The position numbers and the translations under genes are program-made. This document shows, piece after piece, positions 7,476-14,828 of a DNA stretch of 21,656 bases (positions within the stretch are counted from its first letter, which is position 1; every line of letters begins with the position of its first letter). The notes beneath the pieces are model-generated. The model saw nothing but the letters and a program-made list of their open reading frames with translations. It had not been told where the DNA came from and searched no databases. The DNA is from CABHOJ01 sp965649545 (GTDB lineage Bacteria > Pseudomonadota > Gammaproteobacteria > Burkholderiales > Methylophilaceae), in the NCBI GenBank assembly GCA_965649545.1, contig CBFGLF010000018.1, forward strand, positions 1-21,656, given 5' to 3'.

Positions 7476-8693
7476 ATGCGTAAACTTAACGTTCTACTCC
7501 GCTATTGTTTGCTCGCCGGCGCCCTCCTGCCATGGAACGCGACGGCGATCGACAAGTCCGATCTCGGCAAGTTTGCCGCTTACGGCAAGTTCGGCGCGAA
7601 TTACACCGAAGGTCTGCTGGTCAAGAGCCTGCTAGCCGTGACGCAAGGGCATGTGCAGGAAGCCCTCGATACCATCGACCAGTTGTTGCAGACCACCCCC
7701 AACTTCAAGCTTGCCCATCTTGTTCGCGGTGACCTGTTGATGGCACGCGCGCAGGAACTTCAAGGGTTCGGCAATACCGCCACCTCCCCTGAGGCGATCA
7801 ACGACCTGCGCGAAGAAGCGCGTAAACGGATCGAGCGCTACCTATCGGAACGCGTCGCCTCCAGTATCCCCGAACCCCTGTGGCAAATGGACAGCTCGCA
7901 GAAGCACGCGCTCGTCGTCGATGCTGCCAAATCGCGCATGTATGTCTATCGCAACGACAATGGCCAGCCCAGGTATGTGGCCGACTATTACGTGACTGTC
8001 GGCAAGAACGGTAGCGAGAAACAGATCGAGGGCGACAAACGCACACCGGTCGGGGTCTATGTCGCCGGCAGCAAACTCACCCGTAAATTGCCGGACTTCT
8101 ACGGTACCGCCGCTTATCCACTGGATTACCCCAACGAGTGGGACAGGAAACAAGGCAAGAAAGGCCACGGCATCTGGTTGCACGGCACCCCGAGCGATAC
8201 CTATAGCCGTCCGCCGCGCGCCAGTGACGGCTGCGTAGTGATCGCCAACCCCGACCTCAAGTCACTGGCTTCCATCCTGCAGAACGGCAACACGCCCGTC
8301 ATCATCACCAACGACGTGCAATGGCTGGACGCCAAGGAGTCAAGTGCCGACAAGCGCCAGTTGAGCGAGGCGCTGGAGACCTGGCGCAAGGACTGGGAGG
8401 CACAGGATACCGAGCAGTACCTGGCCCATTACTCCACGCAATTCTTCAATCGCAGCACCGATCTTTCGGGCTGGGCCAAGGAAAAACGCCGTATCCAGGC
8501 CACGAAAATGGATGTGGAGATCAAGCTGTCCAACGTCAGCATGTTCCGTTATCCTGCCAATGGTACAGCGATGGCCATGGTCACCTTCGACCAGGACTAC
8601 AAGAGCAATCACCTGGATAGCCGCATGCGCAAGCGGCAATACTGGATACAAGAAGACAATCGCTGGAAAATATTATACGAAGGGTCTGTCTGA
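7476..8693 (+). CDS. L,D-transpeptidase (YkuD) with C-terminal Cds6/NTF2-like domain
   Basis: Periplasmic peptidoglycan L,D-transpeptidase, the class that makes 3-3 crosslinks or anchors proteins to the wall. Starting at the ATG at 7476 gives 405 residues with a standard signal peptide (cleavage near NATA-ID). A TTG seven codons earlier (7455) is also open but adds only residues before the signal. An N-terminal helical part (about 30-135) precedes the YkuD domain at about 145-280, with the active-site pattern HG (His236) and SDGC with catalytic Cys253. The C-terminal domain at about 295-403 ('ALETWRKDWEAQDTEQYLAH') matches that of the preceding TPR protein. The upstream stop at 7451 is 24 bases away and the genes are surely cotranscribed. 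Which crosslink or acceptor it serves cannot be told from sequence. Confidence 0.92.
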   Translation: MRKLNVLLRYCLLAGALLPWNATAIDKSDLGKFAAYGKFGANYTEGLLVKSLLAVTQGHVQEALDTIDQLLQTTPNFKLAHLVRGDLLMARAQELQGFGNTATSPEAINDLREEARKRIERYLSERVASSIPEPLWQMDSSQKHALVVDAAKSRMYVYRNDNGQPRYVADYYVTVGKNGSEKQIEGDKRTPVGVYVAGSKLTRKLPDFYGTAAYPLDYPNEWDRKQGKKGHGIWLHGTPSDTYSRPPRASDGCVVIANPDLKSLASILQNGNTPVIITNDVQWLDAKESSADKRQLSEALETWRKDWEAQDTEQYLAHYSTQFFNRSTDLSGWAKEKRRIQATKMDVEIKLSNVSMFRYPANGTAMAMVTFDQDYKSNHLDSRMRKRQYWIQEDNRWKILYEGSV

Positions 8694-8715
8694 CCTTCCC
8701 TGGGAGGTGTTCATC

Positions 8716-9408
8716 ATGCATATCCGTCGTTCGATTCTGGCTTTACTCCTATTCTGCTTCGCCCTGTCCAGCCCCTTTAGCGTCGCCGGCAATGCGCAAG
8801 GCGCGAACCCGCAAGTCGAGTTCCTGACGAATCAGGGTAGCTTCGTCGTCGAGCTCTATCCGGACAAGGCACCCAAGACCGTTGCGAATTTCATGCAGTA
8901 TGTTTCGAACGGATTCTATCAAGGGACGACCTTCCATCGCACCATAGAACGATTCATGATCCAGGGCGGCGGACTCGATGAACGCCTGATCGAGAAGAGC
9001 ACCTTCTCACCCATCCCCAATGAAGCGAACAACGGCCTGAAGAACGAACCGGGCACTTTAGCCATGGCGCGCGCCTATGACCCGGACTCCGCGACTTCGC
9101 AATTCTTCATCAACCTGACGGATAACAAGTTCCTCAATTTTCACAAGCCGGATCCGCGCTACTACGGGTACGCGGTGTTCGGCCGGGTGATCCGTGGCAT
9201 GGATACGGTAGAGCGCATCAGCAAGACACCGACCCAGAAGGTCGGCATGCATCAGAACGTCCCGCTCGAGCCTATCGTCATCGAGAAGGTCGCCTTGCTT
9301 GACCGCCCTGTGATCGCGGAGGCCCGCCCTGGCTTACCCTCCGGCACGGTCAGCGAAAAGAACACCACCTCCAAAAAATCTTCAGTAAAAGGAAAAAAGC
9401 GTGATTAA
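8716..9408 (+). CDS. Exported cyclophilin-type peptidyl-prolyl cis-trans isomerase
   Basis: Periplasmic folding catalyst acting on X-Pro bonds, PpiA-like. 230 residues. The start is the ATG at 8716 because a strong GGGAGG at 8702-8707 lies 8 bases upstream and the first 24 or so residues form a signal peptide (cleavage near VAG or AQG). The open frame upstream to 8512 lies inside the L,D-transpeptidase gene and is not coding. The cyclophilin core is at about 34-195, with FHR (74-76), RFMIQGGG (79-86) and ATSQFFINL (126-134). A Lys/Ser-rich tail of about 30 residues beyond the core (SEKNTTSKKSSVKGKKRD at the end) is not needed for the fold and could bind anionic surfaces. The 3' end overlaps the next cyclophilin gene by 8 bases, suggesting coupled translation and an ancient tandem duplication. 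Confidence 0.94.
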   Translation: MHIRRSILALLLFCFALSSPFSVAGNAQGANPQVEFLTNQGSFVVELYPDKAPKTVANFMQYVSNGFYQGTTFHRTIERFMIQGGGLDERLIEKSTFSPIPNEANNGLKNEPGTLAMARAYDPDSATSQFFINLTDNKFLNFHKPDPRYYGYAVFGRVIRGMDTVERISKTPTQKVGMHQNVPLEPIVIEKVALLDRPVIAEARPGLPSGTVSEKNTTSKKSSVKGKKRD

Positions 9409-9892
9409 ACTGCATACCAACTTTGGCGAGATCTCCATCGAACTCGACGCCGACAAGGCGCCGATCACGGTCGCCAACTTCCTGCAATATGTGGAAGACG
9501 GCTTCTACGAGAATACGATCTTCCATCGGGTGATCGATGGCTTCATGATCCAGGGCGGCGGGTTCGACACCGACATGAAACAGAAGGCGACCAAGGCACC
9601 GATCAAGAACGAAGCCGACAACGGCCTGGCGAACAAGAGCTACACCATCGCCATGGCCCGCACGCCGAATCCGGATTCAGCCAGCAGCCAGTTCTTCATC
9701 AATGTCGCCGACAACGATTTCCTCAACTTCAGCTCCCCTACCGCACAAGGCTGGGGTTACTGCGTGTTCGGTAAAGTGACCGCGGGTACCGACATCGTCG
9801 ACAAGATCAAGAAGGTCAAGACCGGCAACCGCAACGGCCATCAGGATGTCCCCGTCGAACCGGTGATCATCGAGCGCGCTGAAGTCTGTTAG
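9401..9892 (+). CDS. ppiB: Cytoplasmic cyclophilin peptidyl-prolyl cis-trans isomerase B
   Basis: 163 residues, the standard size of bacterial PpiB, without a signal peptide, so cytoplasmic. Catalytic pattern intact: FHR (41-43), GFMIQGGGF (47-55), SSQFFIN (95-101) and the Trp of GWGYCVFG (117-124). It starts with GTG at 9401, inside the end of the preceding exported cyclophilin gene. The AAGGA at 9389-9393 is the likely ribosome site, and MIKLHTNFG is the normal PpiB N-terminus, which decides the start. The two neighbours are clear paralogues directed to different compartments. lpxH follows 11 bases after the stop. Confidence 0.96.
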   Translation: MIKLHTNFGEISIELDADKAPITVANFLQYVEDGFYENTIFHRVIDGFMIQGGGFDTDMKQKATKAPIKNEADNGLANKSYTIAMARTPNPDSASSQFFINVADNDFLNFSSPTAQGWGYCVFGKVTAGTDIVDKIKKVKTGNRNGHQDVPVEPVIIERAEVC

Positions 9893-9903
9893 GCCGCACA
9901 GAC

Positions 9904-10659
9904 ATGTCCTCGATCGGAAACGCGACAGACCCGCACAGCCTGTTCGTTTCCGATCTGCATTTGTGGGCCACTCGGCCCGACATCACTCGCCTGTTCATCG
10001 ATTTTCTCGATTCGACAGCCCGCAAGGCGGAAGCCCTCTATATCCTGGGGGACCTGTTCGAATACTGGGCGGGAGATGACGACCAGCATGACCCGCATCA
10101 CCGTGCCGTGATCACCGCCCTGTCAGCCTGCGCCACCAGCGGCACCAAACTGTATTTCATGCACGGCAACCGGGATTTTCTTATCTCCAGTGCATTCGCC
10201 TCGGCGGCTGACGTCACACTACTCGACGACCCCACCTTGCTCGAACTCCATGGCCAGCGCACTTTGGTCAGTCACGGCGACGCCTACTGTACGGACGACG
10301 AGTCCTACCAAGCTTTTCGCCAGCAAGTCCGGCAACCTGCATGGCAGGCGCAGTTCCTGACACAGCCGCTTGCTACCCGCAAGGCACAGATCGAGGCCAT
10401 CCGTATGCGTAGCGAGCAGGAGAAATCGCAAAAGTCCGAGCGCATCATGGACGTGAACACGACGGCCATCGAACAACTGTTACGCGACTACGACTATCCG
10501 CCACGCTTGATCCATGGGCACACCCATCGACCCGCCATGCATACCCATCTGGTCGATGGGCACACCTGCATCCGGTGGGTATTGGGCGACTGGTACGAAC
10601 AGGGAAGCTGCCTGCGTGTGGACGCGAGCGGCTGCACCAACATCCCGCTCGTGTTATGA
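9904..10659 (+). CDS. lpxH: UDP-2,3-diacylglucosamine diphosphatase
   Basis: Fourth step of lipid A synthesis: hydrolyses UDP-2,3-diacylglucosamine to lipid X and UMP on the inner face of the cytoplasmic membrane. 251 residues. The calcineurin-like metallophosphatase motifs are complete: SDLHL (Asp17, His19), GDLFEYWAGDD (Asp50), HGNRD (Asn89), SHGD (His124) and GHTHRP (His206, His208). These match the two-Mn site of E. coli LpxH. The lid segment with the 'RSEQEKSQKSERIMDVN' pattern is typical of LpxH rather than LpxI or LpxG. The stop overlaps the next start as ATGA, so the small iron-sulfur protein is translationally coupled to it. Its place after ppiB is shared with many proteobacteria. 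Confidence 0.96.
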   Translation: MSSIGNATDPHSLFVSDLHLWATRPDITRLFIDFLDSTARKAEALYILGDLFEYWAGDDDQHDPHHRAVITALSACATSGTKLYFMHGNRDFLISSAFASAADVTLLDDPTLLELHGQRTLVSHGDAYCTDDESYQAFRQQVRQPAWQAQFLTQPLATRKAQIEAIRMRSEQEKSQKSERIMDVNTTAIEQLLRDYDYPPRLIHGHTHRPAMHTHLVDGHTCIRWVLGDWYEQGSCLRVDASGCTNIPLVL

Positions 10660-10925
10660 AGAAACTCATCGTCTGCGTCAACCGGCGCAGCAACCCCAAT
10701 CAGCCATCCTGCGCCATGCGTGGCAGTCGCGAGATCCTGGCCTTGGTGAAGACCGAGATCGCAGCGCGTCAGCTACCGATCGAGGTCGAGGAGTTCTTGT
10801 GCCTGGGATTATGCGCGCATGGTCCAAACGCGAAACTCGCCCCGGACGGCCCGATACTGCAACAGCTCAGCGTGGATGGGCTGGAGGCCTTGATGACTGA
10901 CATCGAAGACTTCATCAAGAAGTGA
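10656..10925 (+). CDS. Small thioredoxin-like [2Fe-2S] ferredoxin-domain protein
   Basis: 89 residues, cytoplasmic. Four cysteines at 7, 19, 49 and 53 give the spacing Cx11C...Cx3C (the last pair within CLGLCAHGP), the pattern of thioredoxin-like [2Fe-2S] ferredoxins and NuoE-like subunits. The start is the ATG overlapping the lpxH stop (ATGA). The frame is open from 10575, but that part lies inside lpxH. The partner and redox role are unknown, and the neighbours (lpxH, cyclophilins) offer no obvious electron-transfer pathway. The 28 bases to the convergent membrane-protein gene contain no convincing terminator. Confidence 0.88.
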   Translation: MKKLIVCVNRRSNPNQPSCAMRGSREILALVKTEIAARQLPIEVEEFLCLGLCAHGPNAKLAPDGPILQQLSVDGLEALMTDIEDFIKK

Positions 10926-10953
10926 ATCGTGCCGACCGGCGCTGACTAGCCGA

Positions 10954-11517
10954 TCACCATTTCCCGGATTTGACCTTGGCAGCGTAGGTCTTGCCTGGTT
11001 CCAGTGTGTCAGGAGCGAACGCATGCTCCTTGAATGCCAGCAGCATCAATCCCCCATTGATGAGGATGAAGAACACTTCCAGGTAGAGCACGGGGGTGAC
11101 GATGGCCCGATAGGGCGGATGCGAGAAAATGAAATAAAAGCCTTCGAAGGTCGGGATCATGGCGTTGGTCATGTTGCCGACGTATTCGAACGGCGGGAAC
11201 AGGATCACCCCGACCAGGTTCACCACGATGAGCAGCATGGCGATCTTGCGGAAGTTGAACCGCTTGCGCTTGCGTCGCTTGTCCTCCAGCGTCAGCAACC
11301 ACAACACGGCGAGATTGATGAGCACCACGGCGATCTCGAGGTACAGGAAACTGGTATTGATGCGCAGATGCTGGCTATCATGGAACACGAAATAAAAGCC
11401 GGCGAAAGTGCCGGTTCCGTGGCTGCTCATGGCGAAATCGTCGAACGGCGGGAACAGGAACACGACCATGAGATTGAACAGGGAAAGCAGTAGCAGCATC
11501 TTCTGGATTCTGGTCAT
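10954..11517 (-). CDS. Four-helix membrane protein with internal duplication, unknown function
   Basis: 187 residues made of two copies of one unit. Copy 1 (residues 1-78) and copy 2 (about 89-163) each hold a hydrophobic helix, then LFPPF[DE], a short loop with TF-x-GFYF[VI]F, a polar stretch, and a second helix beginning LYLE and ending in [LI]IN. A very basic loop (DKRRKRKRFNF, 79-89) joins the copies and should lie in the cytoplasm. This places both LFPPF/GFYFxF loops on the periplasmic side and a short soluble tail (about 164-187) inside. I do not recognise the family. It is the last gene of the kinase/phosphatase/FHA/HD-GYP operon, 24 bases after the HD-GYP stop, so an output or sensor role in that pathway is the natural guess. 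Being a real gene is well supported by the duplication and codon use. Confidence 0.85.
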   Translation of the reverse strand: MTRIQKMLLLLSLFNLMVVFLFPPFDDFAMSSHGTGTFAGFYFVFHDSQHLRINTSFLYLEIAVVLINLAVLWLLTLEDKRRKRKRFNFRKIAMLLIVVNLVGVILFPPFEYVGNMTNAMIPTFEGFYFIFSHPPYRAIVTPVLYLEVFFILINGGLMLLAFKEHAFAPDTLEPGKTYAAKVKSGKW

Positions 11518-11541
11518 CGTGGCGTCGTGCTTCTCATCTGC

Positions 11542-13164
11542 TCAGGGGGTATAGCCGGGAATGGCGGTCTCATCGACGACGTCGATCTGCTCCGGCTCGA
11601 GGAACATCTCCGCATAGCGCTGGTAGATCTTCTCGCGGATGAAGATATCGAAGAGATCGGGATCGACATGGTTGTCCAGTTTCATCTTGCCCAGGATAAA
11701 GAGCGATTCGGATAGGGTCTTCGCCTTCTTGTAGGGCCTATCGCGCGAGGTCAGGGCCTCGAAGATGTCGGCGATCCCCATCACCCGGGCCGGGACGGAC
11801 ATCTCCTCGCGCTTCAGGCCTCTCGGGTAACCTTTGCCATCCATGCGCTCATGGTGCCCGCCAGCATATTCCGGCACACGTTTGAGATCTTTGGGATAAG
11901 GCAGGGATTCCAGCATGTGGATGGTGACGACGATATGGTTATTGATGACCGTCCGTTCCTCGGCTGTCAGTGTGCCGCGTTCGATCTTCAGGTTGTAGAC
12001 TTCGTCCTCACTGAGGAAGTTGACATGTTTACCGCCGGATTCGAGCTGATAGGCGGCGATATCGTCCACACGCTGCTTATGCTCCGGGGTCATGTACTCG
12101 CCACCGATATTCGCCTGTCGCAGGAAATCGCAGTCCATCTGTAACTGCTGGCTGAACGCATCGAACTCGATCTGAAGCCGGTCGGCTTCTAGCGGCTTGC
12201 CGTCGCGCAAGGCGCGGACCTGCCGTCGCAACATATCGCATTCGGCCTGCTTGCGCAGGAGCTCGAAACGCTGCTCGACCAGATGGATGCGATCATAGAT
12301 GGTCGACAGCTTGGTCGGCTTATCCATGACATGTTCCGGCGTCGTCACCTTGCCGCAATCATGCAGCCAGGCCGCGATGCGCAACTCGTAGATCTCCTTG
12401 TCCGTCATGCGGAAATCCGCCAGTGGTCCCTGTTTAGCCCGACATGCCGCATCGGCCAGCATCATGGTCAGCTCAGGCACACGGCGGCAATGGCCGCCGG
12501 TATAAGGGGATTTCTCGTCGATCGCATCAGCGATGAGTTCGATGAAGGCCTCGAACAGATTCTTCAAGCCCTCGATCAGATTGTAGTTGGTCAGGGCCAC
12601 CGCCGCCTGAGAGGCCAGCGACTCGACCAGTTGCTGGTTGGCTTTGGAGAACGGGATGATCTCGCCACTCACCGGGTCGATCGCGTTGATCAGCTGCAAA
12701 ACCCCGATGATCTCGTTCTCGTGGTTCTTCATCGGGATGGTCAGGAAGGATTTGGAGCGGTAACCGGTGTTCTGGTCGAATCTGCGGGTGCCGGAGAAGT
12801 CGAACCCGATCGCCTCATAGGCATCGGCGATGTTCACCGTCGAATCGTTAAGCACGGTATACGCCGCCACCATATTGATGTTGGGTTTGCCGTCCTCCAG
12901 ATACAGGGGCAAAGGAGGAAACGGGATGTCCTTGCCGGTGGTGCCGCCCATGGCGATGCCCAGGGTCTGGGTGCGCATGATCTCGAATCGGAGCTGCTGG
13001 TCTTCGGTGACGGTATAGAGCGTACCGCCGTCAGCGTTGGTGATCTCCTTGGCGCCCAGCAGGATCATCTCCAGCAGTCGCTTGTTATTGCGTTCGGCGG
13101 AGAGCGCGACACCGATGGCGTTGAGGCGCTCCAACCGATCCAGCAAGGCCTGCTGTTCATGCAT
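11542..13164 (-). CDS. GAF and HD-GYP domain cyclic-di-GMP phosphodiesterase
   Basis: 540 residues, no signal peptide or TM segment, so cytoplasmic. A GAF domain at about 14-192 (ligand or partner sensing) precedes an HD-GYP domain at about 200-525. Catalytic residues are present: His225 (HCRRV), His268-Asp269 in HDCGK, a further His410, and HHERMDGKGYP at 437-447, which is the full HHExxDGxGYP signature. c-di-GMP hydrolysis is therefore expected. Between HDCGK and His410 the usual spacing of about 35 residues is expanded to about 138 by a helical, Arg/Gln/Glu-rich insert (about 285-400). It lies 87 bases after the FHA gene. The ATG at 13164 has a distant GAGG, and an in-frame TAG lies ten codons upstream, which limits extension. 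Phosphodiesterase activity is family knowledge; a link to the kinase is inference. Confidence 0.93.
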   Translation of the reverse strand: MHEQQALLDRLERLNAIGVALSAERNNKRLLEMILLGAKEITNADGGTLYTVTEDQQLRFEIMRTQTLGIAMGGTTGKDIPFPPLPLYLEDGKPNINMVAAYTVLNDSTVNIADAYEAIGFDFSGTRRFDQNTGYRSKSFLTIPMKNHENEIIGVLQLINAIDPVSGEIIPFSKANQQLVESLASQAAVALTNYNLIEGLKNLFEAFIELIADAIDEKSPYTGGHCRRVPELTMMLADAACRAKQGPLADFRMTDKEIYELRIAAWLHDCGKVTTPEHVMDKPTKLSTIYDRIHLVEQRFELLRKQAECDMLRRQVRALRDGKPLEADRLQIEFDAFSQQLQMDCDFLRQANIGGEYMTPEHKQRVDDIAAYQLESGGKHVNFLSEDEVYNLKIERGTLTAEERTVINNHIVVTIHMLESLPYPKDLKRVPEYAGGHHERMDGKGYPRGLKREEMSVPARVMGIADIFEALTSRDRPYKKAKTLSESLFILGKMKLDNHVDPDLFDIFIREKIYQRYAEMFLEPEQIDVVDETAIPGYTP

Positions 13165-13251
13165 GGCGATGTAGAACCTCGAACAACCGCACTAGAAACA
13201 AGGCATGCATGGACAACGGTACTCCTCGTATCAGACCCTGACCTGCTGCAC

Positions 13252-13989
13252 TCAGGGCTGGGCCAGATAGAACTCCATCTTGACACCGGCGAGCTCGATG
13301 ACATCATGGTCGTTCAGACCATGGGCCTGCGCACCGACGGATTGCCCATTGACCACAGGGTGCTGTTGCCCCTCGACATGGGTGATGAAATATCCCTGGG
13401 GGCGTTTCGTGATGACGGCGACTTGCACGCCAGGCTTACCCAATGTCGTGAGCGCCTTATTCAATACCAGTTCCTTACCAGTGCTGGGGCCTGTGAGCAC
13501 CTGGATGCGACCGACCGGTTCGGTGGATGCAGGGGCTGCAGGCTGAGGCGCTACCGGCGGAGGTGCGGTCGTGACCACTGCAGGTTGCGAGACCGTGCTC
13601 TGCATCTTCTGCGCTTCTTCGGCGGCCGCTTTCATGGCGGATGGCCGGATGATCATGGTCTTCTCGAAATCCTCCTGCGGCGCGGCTGGCTTGGCGATGC
13701 CGGCCTCGTTCACATATTTCAGCTGGTACTTGCCGAATTCGACCAGGTCGCCATGTTGCAGCACATGCTTCTTGATCGGCTTGCCGTTGACCAGGGTCCC
13801 GTTGGTGCTGCCAAGATCCTCAAGGAAGGAGTCGTTGCCGATAGTGACGATCGTGGCATGCTCACCGCTGACGGCGAGGTTGTCGATGTGGATATCGTTG
13901 CTTGGGCGACGCCCGATGCTCATGCGATCCTTATCGAGCGGGTATTCGCCCAGGAAGGCACCATCCAGTGAAAAAATCAGCTTCGCCAT
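13252..13989 (-). CDS. FHA-domain phosphothreonine-binding protein with a second degenerate FHA domain
   Basis: 245 residues, soluble. FHA domain 1 spans about 1-95 with all key residues: Gly26-Arg27, Ser41-x-x-His44, and Asn63-Gly64 within DLGSTNGTLVNG. A linker (about 100-158) contains DFEKTMIIRP (Thr111) and a Pro/Ala-rich stretch. A second FHA-like fold (about 160-245) keeps NG (VVNGQSVG) and the terminal strands but has GK for GR and no SxxH, so pThr binding is probably lost there. The Thr in an acidic-hydrophobic context next to an FHA domain resembles the phosphorylated Thr of GarA-like switch proteins, but this is inference. The gene sits 11 bases after the PP2C stop, with an AAGG ribosome site before the ATG. 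It is the likely phosphorylation reader of this operon. Confidence 0.92.
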   Translation of the reverse strand: MAKLIFSLDGAFLGEYPLDKDRMSIGRRPSNDIHIDNLAVSGEHATIVTIGNDSFLEDLGSTNGTLVNGKPIKKHVLQHGDLVEFGKYQLKYVNEAGIAKPAAPQEDFEKTMIIRPSAMKAAAEEAQKMQSTVSQPAVVTTAPPPVAPQPAAPASTEPVGRIQVLTGPSTGKELVLNKALTTLGKPGVQVAVITKRPQGYFITHVEGQQHPVVNGQSVGAQAHGLNDHDVIELAGVKMEFYLAQP

Positions 13990-14000
13990 GTTTTACCTTG

Positions 14001-14825
14001 CTATCTTAACCAGTTAAGAAAACGCTCATGCCAGGCACGCTCGACCGAGAACGGTTTGAGCACGCGAACCAGAATGACCGATATATTATCCTTACCGCCG
14101 TTGTCATTCGCCATCTGCACCAGCTGATTCGCTGCCAGTTCAAGATTAGCACTTAATGCAGCCAGCGTTAATTGTATCTCCTCATCCTCGACAAGATCAC
14201 TCAAGCCGTCTGAGCACAGCAGGTATAAATCACCGACTTCGACATCATGCTCATGCAGTTCGAGCTCCACTTCCGGGTCGATCCCCAGGGCCCGCGTGAC
14301 GAGGTTCTTGTTGGTCGAATACTTCGCCTGTTCCGGCGTGATGAGGCCGGACTTGATCTGCTCGTTGAGCAAGGAGTGATCTTCGGTGATCTGCTCCAGC
14401 ACTTCGCCTCGCAGGCGGTACATGCGCGAATCGCCGATGTGTCCGACCAGCAGCTTGCCGTTGGTGAACAGCCCCGTCACCAGGGTCGTGCCCATGCCCG
14501 CGCATTGTGGCTGGCTTTGCGAAACGCTATAGATGGACTCGTTGGCCTTGGCGACCGCCTCGACCAGTAATCGGCTCTCCGCCTGCATGCCATTGGCAGG
14601 GTCGACTTGGCCCGGCGCTAGTTCCGACAGACTCTCTTTCAACTCTGCCACCAGGGTCAGCACGGCGATCTCGCTCGCCACTTCACCGGCGTTGTATCCC
14701 CCCATGCCATCGGCCAGGATCACGAGGCCCATTTCGGCGTCACTGGCGACCGCATCTTCATTGTGGTCACGACGTTGCCCCACATCCGTGACGCGAACGA
14801 TCTCCAGGGTATCAGTGAGGTTCAT
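14001..14825 (-). CDS. PP2C-family Ser/Thr protein phosphatase (Stp/PrpC type)
   Basis: 274 residues, soluble metal-dependent phosphatase that would reverse the action of the kinase encoded just upstream. The bacterial PP2C motifs are all seen: GQRRDHNEDA with Arg19 and Asp24, ADGMGGYNAGEVAS (Asp39), GMGTTLV, GHIGDSRMYR (Asp132), ITEDHSL, CSDGLSD (Asp206) and GGKDNIS (Asp246). A short C-terminal extension (PFSVERAWHERFLNWLR) follows. The ATG at 14825 is 3 bases after the kinase stop, so tight coupling is expected. Nothing is missing from the two- or three-metal site. No type VI secretion genes are nearby, so this is not the PppA of a T6SS cluster as far as the window shows. Confidence 0.95.
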   Translation of the reverse strand: MNLTDTLEIVRVTDVGQRRDHNEDAVASDAEMGLVILADGMGGYNAGEVASEIAVLTLVAELKESLSELAPGQVDPANGMQAESRLLVEAVAKANESIYSVSQSQPQCAGMGTTLVTGLFTNGKLLVGHIGDSRMYRLRGEVLEQITEDHSLLNEQIKSGLITPEQAKYSTNKNLVTRALGIDPEVELELHEHDVEVGDLYLLCSDGLSDLVEDEEIQLTLAALSANLELAANQLVQMANDNGGKDNISVILVRVLKPFSVERAWHERFLNWLR

Positions 14826-14828
14826 GGC

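Noticed and set aside
10926..10953. Bidirectional terminator between the converging [2Fe-2S] and membrane-protein genes
   Set aside because: One was expected here, but the 28 bases contain no convincing stem with a T-tract on either strand.
13236..13257. CCCTGA / TCAGGG hairpin at the FHA stop codon
   Set aside because: It is only six base pairs with no following T run on the minus strand, and the operon seems to continue into HD-GYP. I do not call it a terminator.
12283..13971. 562-codon plus-strand open frame opposite the HD-GYP and FHA genes
   Set aside because: It lies wholly antisense to two genes with intact domain motifs. Its translation is His/Arg/Asp/Leu-rich without any recognisable domain, typical of a mirror frame in GC-rich coding DNA.
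13252..14825. FHA and PP2C genes as part of a type VI secretion cluster
   Set aside because: No Tss/Hcp/VgrG-like gene occurs on either side; the neighbours are HD-GYP, lpxH and ribH-nusB.
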